The notes under the pieces: generated by a model
What the model saw: only the letters and a program-made list of their open reading frames with translations
The model's database searches: none
What the model was told of the DNA's origin: nothing
In this document: in pieces, positions 17,403 to 25,810 of the stretch
Position numbering within the stretch: position 1 is the stretch's first letter
Layout: every line of letters starts with the position of its first letter
Made by a program: the position numbers and the translations under genes
Source of the DNA: GCA-2731375 sp964507245
GTDB lineage: Bacteria > Pseudomonadota > Alphaproteobacteria > GCA-2731375
DNA: 45,539 nucleotides
Direction of reading: 5' to 3'
Assembly (NCBI GenBank): GCA_964507245.1
Contig: CAZDQC010000014.1
Location: 1 to 45,539, forward strand

Positions 17403-18569
17403 ATGGAGCAGACAGAACAGCCGGTGATTGCGGCCCTGGTCGTTGCTGGTGGGCGTGGAGAACGTCTTGGGGGACCTTTGCCGAAGCAATATCGAAGCCT
17501 AGCCGGTATCCCATTGCTGCGCCACGCCCTTTTGGCGTTTTGTCATCATCCACGCATCAAGCACGTGACAACGGTGATTCGGGAAGAAGACCGAGCACTT
17601 TACGAAGTGGCTGCCGATGGATTAGAGCTGTTGCCGCCCGTCCTGGGCGGCACATCCCGGCAGGAATCCGTTCGAAACGGTCTTCGCGGTTTGCAATACT
17701 GCAAACCGGACTGGGTCCTAATTCATGACGGCGCTCGCCCGTTTATATCCCGGCCAGTGATCGACAATGTCCTCAGTGGTTTGCTAGAACATGCCGGCGC
17801 CATTGCCGCCATACCAGTTGTCGACAGCTTGAAGCGTGCAGACGGCGACCTTATTTCGTCTGATTTCCCCCGTGATGAACTTTGGCGGGCGCAAACACCA
17901 CAAGGTTTCGAATTTCAACCCATTCTGACCGCACACGAACGGGCTAGTGAAGGGCACACAGACGATGCCTCGATCGCTCGCGCCAACGGCATGGAGGTGG
18001 TTCTGGTTGAGGGGTCGCCGGACAACGAAAAAATCACCACAGAATATGATCTGACCAGAGCCGATGCAGCCCACACTACCCGATTGTCCGACGTACGTTT
18101 TGGCCAGGGATTCGACGTGCATCGATTTGAAAGTGGCGACAGTGTGCGTCTATGCGGTGTCAATATCCCCCATGATGCCAAACTAGCCGGTCACAGCGAC
18201 GCAGACGTGGCTCTACACAGCGTCACGGACGCGATACTGGGTGCCATCAGCGACGGCGACATTGGCCAGCACTTCCCACCCGGAGAAGCAGAATGGCAAA
18301 ATCGAGACTCTACTCATTTTGTGCGGTTTGCAGTGGACCGTGTTCGCGCTATTGGCGGTCGGTTAACCCATGTGGACCTGACGATCATTTGCGAACGGCC
18401 TAAGATCTGGCCACATAACAAAGCTATGGCCGCTCGCCTGGCCGCGGCCGCTGGTCTGAAGCCCAGCCGAGTCAGCATAAAAGCAACCACAACGGAAGGC
18501 CTGGGTATTACAGGCCGCAATGAAGGCATTGCCGCCCATGCCATCGCCACCGTACGTCTGCCACGTTGA
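17403..18569 (+). CDS. ispDF: Bifunctional IspD/IspF (MEP cytidylyltransferase and MECDP synthase)
   Basis: Fused enzyme for two MEP-pathway steps. The N-terminal IspD domain carries the nucleotide loop 'VVAGGRGERLGGPLPKQY'. The C-terminal IspF domain begins near residue 230 with 'GFDVHRF' and has the metal ligands in 'GHSDADVALHSVTDAILG' and the 'TTEGLGITGRNEGIAAHA' end. At 388 aa it matches the alphaproteobacterial fusion form. It is the first gene of a plus-strand operon, with pgpA starting 3 nt after its stop. It works in the same pathway as dxr and feeds uppS. Confidence 0.97.
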   Translation: MEQTEQPVIAALVVAGGRGERLGGPLPKQYRSLAGIPLLRHALLAFCHHPRIKHVTTVIREEDRALYEVAADGLELLPPVLGGTSRQESVRNGLRGLQYCKPDWVLIHDGARPFISRPVIDNVLSGLLEHAGAIAAIPVVDSLKRADGDLISSDFPRDELWRAQTPQGFEFQPILTAHERASEGHTDDASIARANGMEVVLVEGSPDNEKITTEYDLTRADAAHTTRLSDVRFGQGFDVHRFESGDSVRLCGVNIPHDAKLAGHSDADVALHSVTDAILGAISDGDIGQHFPPGEAEWQNRDSTHFVRFAVDRVRAIGGRLTHVDLTIICERPKIWPHNKAMAARLAAAAGLKPSRVSIKATTTEGLGITGRNEGIAAHAIATVRLPR

Positions 18570-18572
18570 AGA

Positions 18573-19052
18573 ATGACAATGTCGAAAGCAGCCCTGCCCC
18601 TGATCCACCCCGCCTGTATAGCTGCGACCTGGTTCGGCATTGGCCTCATTCGGCCAGCGCCCGGCACTTGGGGTTCCTTAGCGGCTTTGCCGTTCGCCTG
18701 GGTCATGGTTCAACTCGGCGGTCCAGTCACCTTGATGGTAGCAACAGCTGCTGTCTTCGCCCTCGGATGCTGGGCGAGCGACGTTTATGAGCGAGCCAGT
18801 GGGGGCAAAGACCCAGGTTCCGTGGTCATCGATGAAGTAGCGGGACAATTGTTGGTCCTGATCGTGGCCCCTTTGGAGCCATTATATTATTTTGCAGGGT
18901 TTCTGGTGTTCCGCTTGTGCGATATTACCAAGCCTTGGCCCGCTAGTTGGGCCGACCGCAAAGTGAGCGGTGGTTTAGGAATAATGTTGGATGATGTGCT
19001 AGCCGCCCTTTACGGTTTGGTAGCGATTGCGGCAATTCGTTACTGGTATTGA
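18573..19052 (+). CDS. pgpA: Phosphatidylglycerophosphatase A
   Basis: Membrane phosphatase that makes phosphatidylglycerol from its phosphate. Family motifs are 'RPAPGTWGSL' near the N-terminus and 'KDPGSVVIDEVAGQLL' with the acidic metal site. Several hydrophobic helices are visible. At 159 aa it has the normal length. The gene starts 3 nt after ispDF. An ATG two codons later is an alternative start. It is functionally downstream of cdsA. Confidence 0.95.
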   Translation: MTMSKAALPLIHPACIAATWFGIGLIRPAPGTWGSLAALPFAWVMVQLGGPVTLMVATAAVFALGCWASDVYERASGGKDPGSVVIDEVAGQLLVLIVAPLEPLYYFAGFLVFRLCDITKPWPASWADRKVSGGLGIMLDDVLAALYGLVAIAAIRYWY

Positions 19053-19068
19053 TTGAAGGGAGTCTCTA

Positions 19069-20136
19069 ATGAAATTCGGCGGTATGGTGGCGACGAAGAT
19101 CGATGATTGGCAAATGTTCCCCTTTTTGGAAGAATTGGGATACGACGCCGGTTGGGTGCCCGATTCACAGATGATCTGGTCTGACTGCTACGCCACAATG
19201 GCCCTGGCAGCTCAAAATACAACCAAATTGCGGTTAGGCACCGGTGTCGCCATCGCCGGCACGCGCCTGGCTCCGGTAACGGCCCATTCCATCGCCTCCA
19301 TAAACAAGATCGCTCCTGGGCGGGTATTTCTCGGCATCGGCACCGGGCATACAGCCATGCGGGTGATGGGGCAAAACCCCATGCAACCAACTGCCTTCCG
19401 CAACTATCTGCAGGTCGTGCGGGGGCTATTGGTGGGCGAAGAGGTGGAGTATCAGGGCAAACCCATCAAGTTCCTGGATCGAGAATTGGAGTGCATCAAT
19501 ACCGAGAACAAGGTTCCAATTTATGTTGCCGCTAATGGACCCAAGGCTCTGGCGGCAGCTGGCGCCTATGGCGACGGCCGGATCGGCGCCGGCAACGAGC
19601 CTTATGGTCTTTTGACCCAGAACCTCAAACGCATGCATCGCGGCGCCGAGGCAGTAGGCCGGAAAATCGAAAAGGATTTTCACACCTCGGTCCTCACGTT
19701 CGCCTGTGTGTTGAAACCGGGTGAAAAACTAACGTCGGATCGGGTCATCGATGAAACAGGCGCAGAAGTCGCTTCGACACTACACTTCTGGTACGAGATT
19801 TATCTGCAACGGGGCAATGATGATTTCATCCAGGGGGAAGTAAGAGAAATTTGGGACCAGTATAAGACGTACGTGAAAGTTGAAATGCCACTGGAACGCC
19901 GTCATCAAATTTTGCATACAGGCCATTGCGCCTTTCTGCCCTCTACCGAACGTCGTTTTATCACGCCCGAGATGATCAAGATTTCGGGTGGCCTAGTAGG
20001 CGAGCCGGACGAGATCATCGAACGCCTGCGGGAGTTGGAGGCCGGTGGCTTGAAAGAGGTCGCATTATTGCCGCCCATCGCTGTAGCGCGACAAAATTTC
20101 AAGGACTTCGCGGAACATATAATGGCTAAATACTAG
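19069..20136 (+). CDS. LLM-class (luciferase-like) flavin-dependent oxidoreductase
   Basis: A 355-aa TIM-barrel flavin enzyme related to F420- or FMN-dependent oxidoreductases. Typical segments are 'LRLGTGVAIAGTRLAPVTAHSIASINKIAPGRVFLGIGTG' (split here over the barrel core), 'VPIYVAANGPKALAAAG' and the C-terminal 'GEPDEIIERLREL'. Substrate and cofactor (FMN or F420) cannot be fixed from sequence. GGAG lies 6 nt before the ATG. It sits between pgpA and pncC and overlaps the latter by one base, so it is cotranscribed. These two core genes are usually closer neighbours in alphaproteobacteria, so this is probably an inserted gene. Confidence 0.9.
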   Translation: MKFGGMVATKIDDWQMFPFLEELGYDAGWVPDSQMIWSDCYATMALAAQNTTKLRLGTGVAIAGTRLAPVTAHSIASINKIAPGRVFLGIGTGHTAMRVMGQNPMQPTAFRNYLQVVRGLLVGEEVEYQGKPIKFLDRELECINTENKVPIYVAANGPKALAAAGAYGDGRIGAGNEPYGLLTQNLKRMHRGAEAVGRKIEKDFHTSVLTFACVLKPGEKLTSDRVIDETGAEVASTLHFWYEIYLQRGNDDFIQGEVREIWDQYKTYVKVEMPLERRHQILHTGHCAFLPSTERRFITPEMIKISGGLVGEPDEIIERLRELEAGGLKEVALLPPIAVARQNFKDFAEHIMAKY

Positions 20137-20627
20137 TGTTTCCCAAAGATCTGGCGGAACAGGCCTCAGCGCTGTTGCAGTCCTGCCGCAAAGCGGGTGT
20201 TACAGTGGCTACGGCGGAATCCTGCACTGGTGGGTTGATCGCTGGCTGTTTGACTGAAATTGCCGGATCGTCCGATGTGGTCGACCGGGGCTTCATCACA
20301 TATTCCAATGAAGCCAAGAACGTCATGCTGGATGTCCCCATGAGGCTCATTGAACGTCATGGCGCTGTATCGGAACCGGTCGCTCGAACCATGGCGGAAG
20401 GTGCTCTGAACCATTCCCTTGCTGTCTTATCGGTCGCTGTAACCGGAGTAGCCGGCCCGGGGGGAGGTACGGTGGGGAAGCCCGTCGGACTCGTACACCT
20501 TGCTTGCGCCAAACGTGGAGGCGAAACCCGGCACAGGGCAGAGCGTTATGGTGATTTGGGCCGCTCAGGCATCAGGGAAGCCACAATTCGTACAGCGATG
20601 GAAATGCTGATGGAACAATTGCTCTGA
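20136..20627 (+). CDS. pncC: CinA C-terminal type nicotinamide-nucleotide amidohydrolase
   Basis: Stand-alone CinA C-terminal domain, 163 aa, which deamidates nicotinamide mononucleotide in the pyridine nucleotide cycle. Signatures are 'VATAESCTGGLIAG', 'GFITYSNEAK' and 'VTGVAGPGGGTVGKPVGLV'. The GTG start at 20136 shares its G with the TAG stop of the upstream gene. No N-terminal molybdopterin-like CinA domain is present, as is usual in this clade. Confidence 0.94.
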   Translation: MFPKDLAEQASALLQSCRKAGVTVATAESCTGGLIAGCLTEIAGSSDVVDRGFITYSNEAKNVMLDVPMRLIERHGAVSEPVARTMAEGALNHSLAVLSVAVTGVAGPGGGTVGKPVGLVHLACAKRGGETRHRAERYGDLGRSGIREATIRTAMEMLMEQLL

Positions 20628-20630
20628 GCT

Positions 20631-21302
20631 ATGCCGCCAAGCCTCGAAACACGGCACATGGTGTTTGCCTTGTTTGGGGCATTCGCCCTGCAGGTGGGCG
20701 TCGGCCTCATGGCCCTGCATCATTTCGGTCCTACCGAGGAGATGTCACCGACCATGGTGATGTTTGGCTTCATAGTCCTACCGTGCGGGGCTGCAATTAT
20801 TTGGCTGTGGTATGCAACAGTTTGGCGCCAAGCTTATGGCTGGGCCGGCCTGGGGTTTGCTAGATCAAAACGGCGATGGTTGTTGGGCGCTATTGCCCTT
20901 GGTCTGTGCTCGGCCCCCGCAGTCATGCTGATCACGAAGGTATCGGAACCAATATTTGGCCCTTCAGCCGGATCGGCGTTACCTTTAGTCAGTGGCCAAG
21001 CCCTTTCACAACCTGTCTATTTTTCGGCCATGGTACTTGGTATTGCCGTCTTATCGCCTATTATGGAAGAGATCATATTCCGAGGACTACTGTTCGGCTG
21101 GTTGCGTGGCCACTTTGGAATTTGGCACGCAGGCGCCTTAGCCGCCATTGCCGACGCCGCCATTCATTTTGACCCTGGTGCATTACCTGGATTATTTACT
21201 TTGTTTCTCTTGCTGGCCTGGAGTTATGAAGTTTCGCGCAGCTTATGGGTTCCAATTATCATTCACGGACTTCATAATTTTGTCGTTTTGCAGATGGCCT
21301 GA
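20631..21302 (+). CDS. CPBP-family intramembrane glutamic-type protease
   Basis: A 223-aa membrane protein of the CAAX-protease/bacteriocin-processing (Abi) family. Motif 1 is 'PIMEEIIFRGLL' (Glu146, Glu147, Arg151). Motif 2 keeps the His (His179), but the usual Phe four residues before it is Asp175. Motif 3 is 'HGLHN' (His212, Asn216). About six to seven hydrophobic segments are seen. The substrate is unknown. It is the last gene of the ispDF operon, 3 nt behind pncC, and converges on the COQ10-like gene. Confidence 0.88.
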   Translation: MPPSLETRHMVFALFGAFALQVGVGLMALHHFGPTEEMSPTMVMFGFIVLPCGAAIIWLWYATVWRQAYGWAGLGFARSKRRWLLGAIALGLCSAPAVMLITKVSEPIFGPSAGSALPLVSGQALSQPVYFSAMVLGIAVLSPIMEEIIFRGLLFGWLRGHFGIWHAGALAAIADAAIHFDPGALPGLFTLFLLLAWSYEVSRSLWVPIIIHGLHNFVVLQMA

Positions 21303-21595
21303 CCGCTTCAACGGTAGCAGGGATTGCAGGATTTTACTTGGTGCCGCAGGTGCTCCAATCAGCGAATACCATTCAGGCTTAACAAAGGCGGACTGATTTT
21401 CCAGCAATCCCGTGGCGGCTCACGCCACAGCGGCCACAGCAATGCTACCTGCGGCGACCGCAACAGTTGCCAGTTATTTTGGCAAACACTCGGAGTTTTG
21501 ATCGGTCATGATGCACCTTCAAAATTCCGACGCAATTTTCCTTTTACATCGTTCAGCTTTCTATGGCCTGTATCACCTCACACTCATAAATAGAT
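21303..21595. other. Convergent intergenic region
   Basis: There are 293 nt between the CPBP protease and the COQ10-like gene. A 6-bp perfect GC stem (GTGGCG, 5-nt loop, CGCCAC) lies near 21412-21428 without a T-run. On the minus strand a short frame from about 21510 reads 11 codons, a stop, then a 17-residue alanine/valine-rich stretch. I do not call a gene here. Confidence 0.4.
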
Positions 21596-22078
21596 TTAGT
21601 GGGTTGTTCGGGCTGTCCTTGATATGCCTTTATGGGGCACCCGTGGCGTATAGATAGTATCAGCGCGCCTTTCGAAGGCACCCACCATGCGCTGCACTGC
21701 TTCATTGAAGACCGGCGAGGCGACGGCCTGCAGCATACGCGACCGGAATTCGAAGTCGATGAAGAAGTCAATCTCAGTTTGGCGACCACCATTAATCGAA
21801 TTGAACATCCAATGGTTATTTAAGTAACGAAACGGGCCGTTTATGTATTCCACATCGATCCTGTCAGGTGCATATAACGTAACTTTAGAGGTGAAAGTCT
21901 CTCGGAATACCTTGAAGCCAACCATTAGATCACCCCAGATCACAGCGCCCTCGGTCTTGGTAATGCGGCTAGCCACGCACCAAGGCAGGAAGTCAGGATA
22001 ACGTTCAATATCCGCCACCATATCGAACATTTGATCCGGCGCGTAGGGTACGACCTTGCGCTCCGCATGGGTTGGCAT
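21596..22078 (-). CDS. SRPBCC protein of the COQ10/RatA type
   Basis: A 160-aa START-like lipid-binding protein, 'MPTHAERKVVPYAPDQMFDMV' at the start and 'ERYPDFLPWC' as the family hallmark. The mitochondrial relative Coq10 binds ubiquinone and helps respiratory electron flow. E. coli RatA was described as a ribosome-association toxin. In alphaproteobacteria next to lipA a Coq10-like role is more likely, but this is inference. The frame extends to 22135, but the conserved part starts at the ATG 22078, 4 nt after lipA. Confidence 0.88.
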   Translation of the reverse strand: MPTHAERKVVPYAPDQMFDMVADIERYPDFLPWCVASRITKTEGAVIWGDLMVGFKVFRETFTSKVTLYAPDRIDVEYINGPFRYLNNHWMFNSINGGRQTEIDFFIDFEFRSRMLQAVASPVFNEAVQRMVGAFERRADTIYTPRVPHKGISRTARTTH

Positions 22079-22082
22079 GAGT

Positions 22083-23027
22083 TCAAGCCTTTTCGAGTCG
22101 ACGCCGGCGTAGTTCAGCAAAATCGCGATCGGCATGATAGGACGATCTTGTCAAAGGCGTAGCCGCGACCATTAGAAATCCCTTACCCCAGGCAGCACTT
22201 TCATATGCCGCGAACTGGTCCGGCGAGACGAAATCTGCTACGGGATGATGTTTTGGCGTCGGTTGCAGATATTGTCCGATTGTCAAAAAATCCACATTCG
22301 CAGCCCGCAAGTCATCCATGACCTGATGAACTGCCTGGCGATCCTCGCCTAGCCCCACCATGATACCGGATTTAGTGAATACGTCCCCATACAGCTCCTT
22401 TGCCTTGGCTAACAACTGCAATGATACAAAATAGCGAGCGCCGGGTCGCACCTGCGGATAAAGGCCTGGCACGGTTTCTAAATTGTGGTTGAAGACGTCT
22501 GGCTGTGCGGCGATTACAATATCCAAAGCACCGTCTTTACCCAGAAAATCAGGCGTTAAGACTTCGATGGTTGTCTTGGGCGATAGTTGCCGCGTACTGT
22601 TAATGACCTTGGCGAAATGTGCCGCGCCGCCGTCGGCCAAGTCATCACGGTCGACCGAAGTGATGACTACATGGCGCAGGCCCAAGCTGTGAACGGCCTT
22701 TGCTACGTTCAAGGGTTCTGCGGAATCAAGGTGTTTTGGAATACCGGTCCTGACATTGCAGAAGGCACAGGCACGGGTGCAGGTATCGCCCATGATCATC
22801 ATGGTGGCGTGTCTTTGGCTCCAGCACTCACCAATGTTGGGACACGCCGCCTCTTCACAAACCGTGTTCAAATTCAATTCCCGCATTAGTTTTCGGGTTT
22901 CAAAATAAATCGGTGAATTGGGAGCCTTGACCCTGATCCAGCGCGGCTTGCGGCGCGGCGGATTGTTCGGCCAGTTTCGCTTTTTAGGATGACGCCATTG
23001 GCGCTCCGTTAGATTTCTGTCAGCCAT
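22083..23027 (-). CDS. lipA: Lipoyl synthase
   Basis: Radical SAM enzyme that inserts two sulfur atoms into octanoyl groups on the lipoyl domains of E2-type proteins. It has the auxiliary cluster cysteines at 57, 62 and 68 ('CEEAACPNIGEC'), the radical SAM motif CTRACAFC (83, 87, 90) and the C-terminal 'RSSYHA' serine ligand. At 314 aa it is full length. It lies 30 nt downstream of lpdA in the pyruvate dehydrogenase block, next to its protein substrates PdhB and PdhC. Its partner lipB is about 22 kb away in this window. Confidence 0.97.
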   Translation of the reverse strand: MADRNLTERQWRHPKKRNWPNNPPRRKPRWIRVKAPNSPIYFETRKLMRELNLNTVCEEAACPNIGECWSQRHATMMIMGDTCTRACAFCNVRTGIPKHLDSAEPLNVAKAVHSLGLRHVVITSVDRDDLADGGAAHFAKVINSTRQLSPKTTIEVLTPDFLGKDGALDIVIAAQPDVFNHNLETVPGLYPQVRPGARYFVSLQLLAKAKELYGDVFTKSGIMVGLGEDRQAVHQVMDDLRAANVDFLTIGQYLQPTPKHHPVADFVSPDQFAAYESAAWGKGFLMVAATPLTRSSYHADRDFAELRRRRLEKA

Positions 23028-23057
23028 GACTGCAGCTCGTTGCTGGTTTGCAGAACC

Positions 23058-24461
23058 TTAGAAATGGATAACCCGGTCCATGGCGTCAAGGATCGATTCA
23101 TGCATGGCCTCAGACAAAGTGGGGTGGGGAAAGACAGTGTGCAGCAATTCTGCTTCCGTGGTTTCCAAGGTGCGAGCGACAGCATAGCCCTGGATCAGCT
23201 CTGTCACCTCGGGTCCGATCATATGGGCGCCGAGGAGTTCCCCGGTGGTCTTGTCGAACACGGTCTTAATCATGCCTTCAGGATCGCCCAAGGCGATTGC
23301 CTTGCCGTTTCCAATAAAGGGAAAACGTCCCACGCGCACCTCATGGCCAGCCACCTTAGCCGCTGCCTCCGTCAGGCCGACCGATGCCACCTGGGGGAGG
23401 CAATAGGTGCAGCCAGGTATATTCATCGGCTCCAAGGGATGAATATCTGTCACCTCGGCAATCTTCTCAACACAGACCACGCCTTCGTGGCTAGCCTTGT
23501 GAGCCAGCCAGGGCGGACCAGCCAAATCGCCAATGGCAAAAACACCGGGCTCGCCCGTGGCCTGCCATTGGTCCACCTCCACATGACTGCGATCGACCTT
23601 AACCTTGGTGTTCTCCAAGCCCAGATCCTCCACATTGCCAATAATACCCACCGCCATGATAACCCGGTCGACAACGATACTTTCGGCCTTGCCGTCGGCC
23701 GTCTTGATCGCGGCTATTACACTATCCTTGGTCTTTTTAAGAGCTTTAATCTGAACATCGGTCAATATGTGCATGCCCTGCTTCTCAAAGGCCTTATGCG
23801 CCATAGCGGATATTTCCTCGTCCTCCACTGGCAATACTCGGTCTAGCAACTCAACAACGGTCACTTCAGATCCCAATGTGTTAAAAAAACTGGCGAATTC
23901 GATTCCAATGGCACCCGAACCCACCACCAGCAACCTTTTGGGAATTACATCTGCCACGAGAGCATGGCGGTAATTCCATATCTGTTTACCATCCGCCTCC
24001 ATAGTTGGCAGGTCTCGGGCTCGGGCACCAGCAGCCAGAATGATATACTTGGCGCTAACCTCCATAACCTGGGTGCCGTCGACCTCTACACCGATGCGCC
24101 CTTCGCCCAACAGGCGGCCGTGGCCGTTCAGCACATCGACCTTGTTCTTCTTCAACAAAAGGCCGACACCACTATTCAGTTGCTTGGCCACCCTACGGCT
24201 GCGTTTTACGATGGCGTTAATGTCAATTTCTATATCCTTGATCTTGAAGCCAAATTCTTTCGATGTCTTGGCCAGATGATAAACCTCGGCTGAGCGTAAC
24301 AATGCCTTGGTAGGAATACAGCCCCAGTTTAGGCAAATACCGCCTAAGTTTTCTCGCTCGATAACCGCCACAGACATTCCCAGTTGCGCGCCCCGGATCG
24401 CCGCTACATAGCCCCCGGGTCCGGTACCGACGACTACTAGATCAAATTCCTGACCCACCAT
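23058..24461 (-). CDS. lpdA: Dihydrolipoyl dehydrogenase (E3 of pyruvate dehydrogenase)
   Basis: Flavoprotein that reoxidises dihydrolipoyl groups with NAD+. The FAD site 'VVGTGPGGYVAAIRGAQLG' is at the N-terminus. The redox disulfide is Cys43 and Cys48 in 'GICLNWGCIPTK'. The NAD site is 'VVGSGAIGIEFASFF', and the active His-Glu pair is in 'HTVFPHPTLSEAMHE'. At 467 aa it has the standard length. AGGAGAGG lies before the ATG. It is 11 nt downstream of pdhC, which marks it as the PDH-specific E3. Confidence 0.98.
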   Translation of the reverse strand: MVGQEFDLVVVGTGPGGYVAAIRGAQLGMSVAVIERENLGGICLNWGCIPTKALLRSAEVYHLAKTSKEFGFKIKDIEIDINAIVKRSRRVAKQLNSGVGLLLKKNKVDVLNGHGRLLGEGRIGVEVDGTQVMEVSAKYIILAAGARARDLPTMEADGKQIWNYRHALVADVIPKRLLVVGSGAIGIEFASFFNTLGSEVTVVELLDRVLPVEDEEISAMAHKAFEKQGMHILTDVQIKALKKTKDSVIAAIKTADGKAESIVVDRVIMAVGIIGNVEDLGLENTKVKVDRSHVEVDQWQATGEPGVFAIGDLAGPPWLAHKASHEGVVCVEKIAEVTDIHPLEPMNIPGCTYCLPQVASVGLTEAAAKVAGHEVRVGRFPFIGNGKAIALGDPEGMIKTVFDKTTGELLGAHMIGPEVTELIQGYAVARTLETTEAELLHTVFPHPTLSEAMHESILDAMDRVIHF

Positions 24462-24472
24462 TGTCCCTCTCC

Positions 24473-25774
24473 TCAGAGCAACATTGTCATGGGATCCTGG
24501 ATCAACGACTTGAACGCCGCTAGGAATTGCGCTCCCACCGCGCCGTCTACAGCACGATGATCCACTGAGATCGTCACGGACATCACGGTGGCGATAGCCA
24601 AAGCCCCATCCTTGACTACGGGTCGCTGCTCGCCTGCACCGACGGCCAGGATGCAGCCCTGCGGCATGTTGATCACCGCGTCGAACTGCTTTACGCCGAA
24701 CATGCCAAGGTTGGAAATTGAGAAGCTGCCGCCTTGATATTCTTCGGGCATTAACTTTCCGTCATTGGCCTTTTGCGCCAGTTCTTTCATTTCGATAGAG
24801 ATTGCAGCCAGACCTTTACCGTTGGCATTGCGGATAATCGGTGTAATTAGACCTTTTTCGGAGGCCACAGCGACGGAAATGTCGGCGTTTTTGTAACGCC
24901 GAATGCCATCCTCGGAATAACCCACATTGGCATCCGGCACTTTCATGAGCGCAATAGCGGCGGCTTTTATGGCCAGGTCATTAACAGATAGCTTGTAGGC
25001 ACCGTCCGCTTTGTCATTCAGTTCTTTGCGCAAGGCTAGCAAAGCATCTAATTCGCAGTCGACGGTCAAATAGAAGTGTGGCGCCTGTTGCTTAGATTCC
25101 ATCATCCGCCGGGCGATGACCTTACGCATAGAGGAGAGTTTTTCCAGTTCAAATTGGTCGCCCGGCGCTGCTGGGACGGTCGTTGGGACTGGTGCATGCA
25201 CCGCCACTTCTGGCACAGGGATTTCTGCCGAATCTTGGGTGCCGCCTGCGGCGATAACCGCCTCGATATCAGATTTAATAATGCGGCCGCGTGGTCCACT
25301 GCCCGTAATCAGGGCCAAGTCCAGTCCGGCTTGAGCTGCCATACGTTTGGCCAGAGGCGATGCCAGGATGCGCGACCCTCCGTCAGCCGGTGGCGTGGGA
25401 GTTGCCTCCGGTGTGACAGATGCGCGTGGGGCTGGAGCTGGATTGGCATCTGCTGGCGCCTTTACCGCCGCAGCCGGTGCAAGCGCGCCGGAGGCTGCAT
25501 CAACCGCCTCTTGAATGTCGGAAGCGTCTTCACCATCCTCTAGCAAGACAGCGATAGGCGCATTTACGGCAATACCTTCCGTACCCTCAGACACCAAAAT
25601 TTTCGCCAGAACACCTTCATCTATAGCCTCTACCTCCATAGTCGCCTTATCCGTCTCGATTTCCGCCAGCATGTCGCCGGATTGCACCATATCTCCTTCC
25701 TTCAAGATCCATTTGGCCAAGGTGCCCTCAGTCATGGTGGGGGAAAGGGCGGGCATGGTGATGATAATGGGCAT
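24473..25774 (-). CDS. pdhC: Dihydrolipoyl acetyltransferase (E2 of pyruvate dehydrogenase)
   Basis: Core of the PDH complex. One lipoyl domain (residues 1-75, lipoyl-lysine 43 in 'ETDKATMEV') is followed by an Ala/Pro linker. A peripheral subunit-binding domain ('ASPLAKRMAAQAGLDL' to 'GRIIKSDIEAV') follows. The catalytic acetyltransferase domain ends with the active-site 'DHRAVDG'. The frame opens at 25807, but the lipoyl domain starts at the ATG 25774, giving 433 aa. It is 36 nt behind pdhB. Confidence 0.97.
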   Translation of the reverse strand: MPIIITMPALSPTMTEGTLAKWILKEGDMVQSGDMLAEIETDKATMEVEAIDEGVLAKILVSEGTEGIAVNAPIAVLLEDGEDASDIQEAVDAASGALAPAAAVKAPADANPAPAPRASVTPEATPTPPADGGSRILASPLAKRMAAQAGLDLALITGSGPRGRIIKSDIEAVIAAGGTQDSAEIPVPEVAVHAPVPTTVPAAPGDQFELEKLSSMRKVIARRMMESKQQAPHFYLTVDCELDALLALRKELNDKADGAYKLSVNDLAIKAAAIALMKVPDANVGYSEDGIRRYKNADISVAVASEKGLITPIIRNANGKGLAAISIEMKELAQKANDGKLMPEEYQGGSFSISNLGMFGVKQFDAVINMPQGCILAVGAGEQRPVVKDGALAIATVMSVTISVDHRAVDGAVGAQFLAAFKSLIQDPMTMLL

Positions 25775-25810
25775 GGCTGAATTTCCCGTGATTGTGAGGT
25801 TTCTCAAAAA

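Noticed and set aside
23040..23846. 268-codon plus-strand ORF
   Set aside because: It is antisense to the well-supported lpdA and has no family similarity. Long shadow frames are expected opposite biased codon use.
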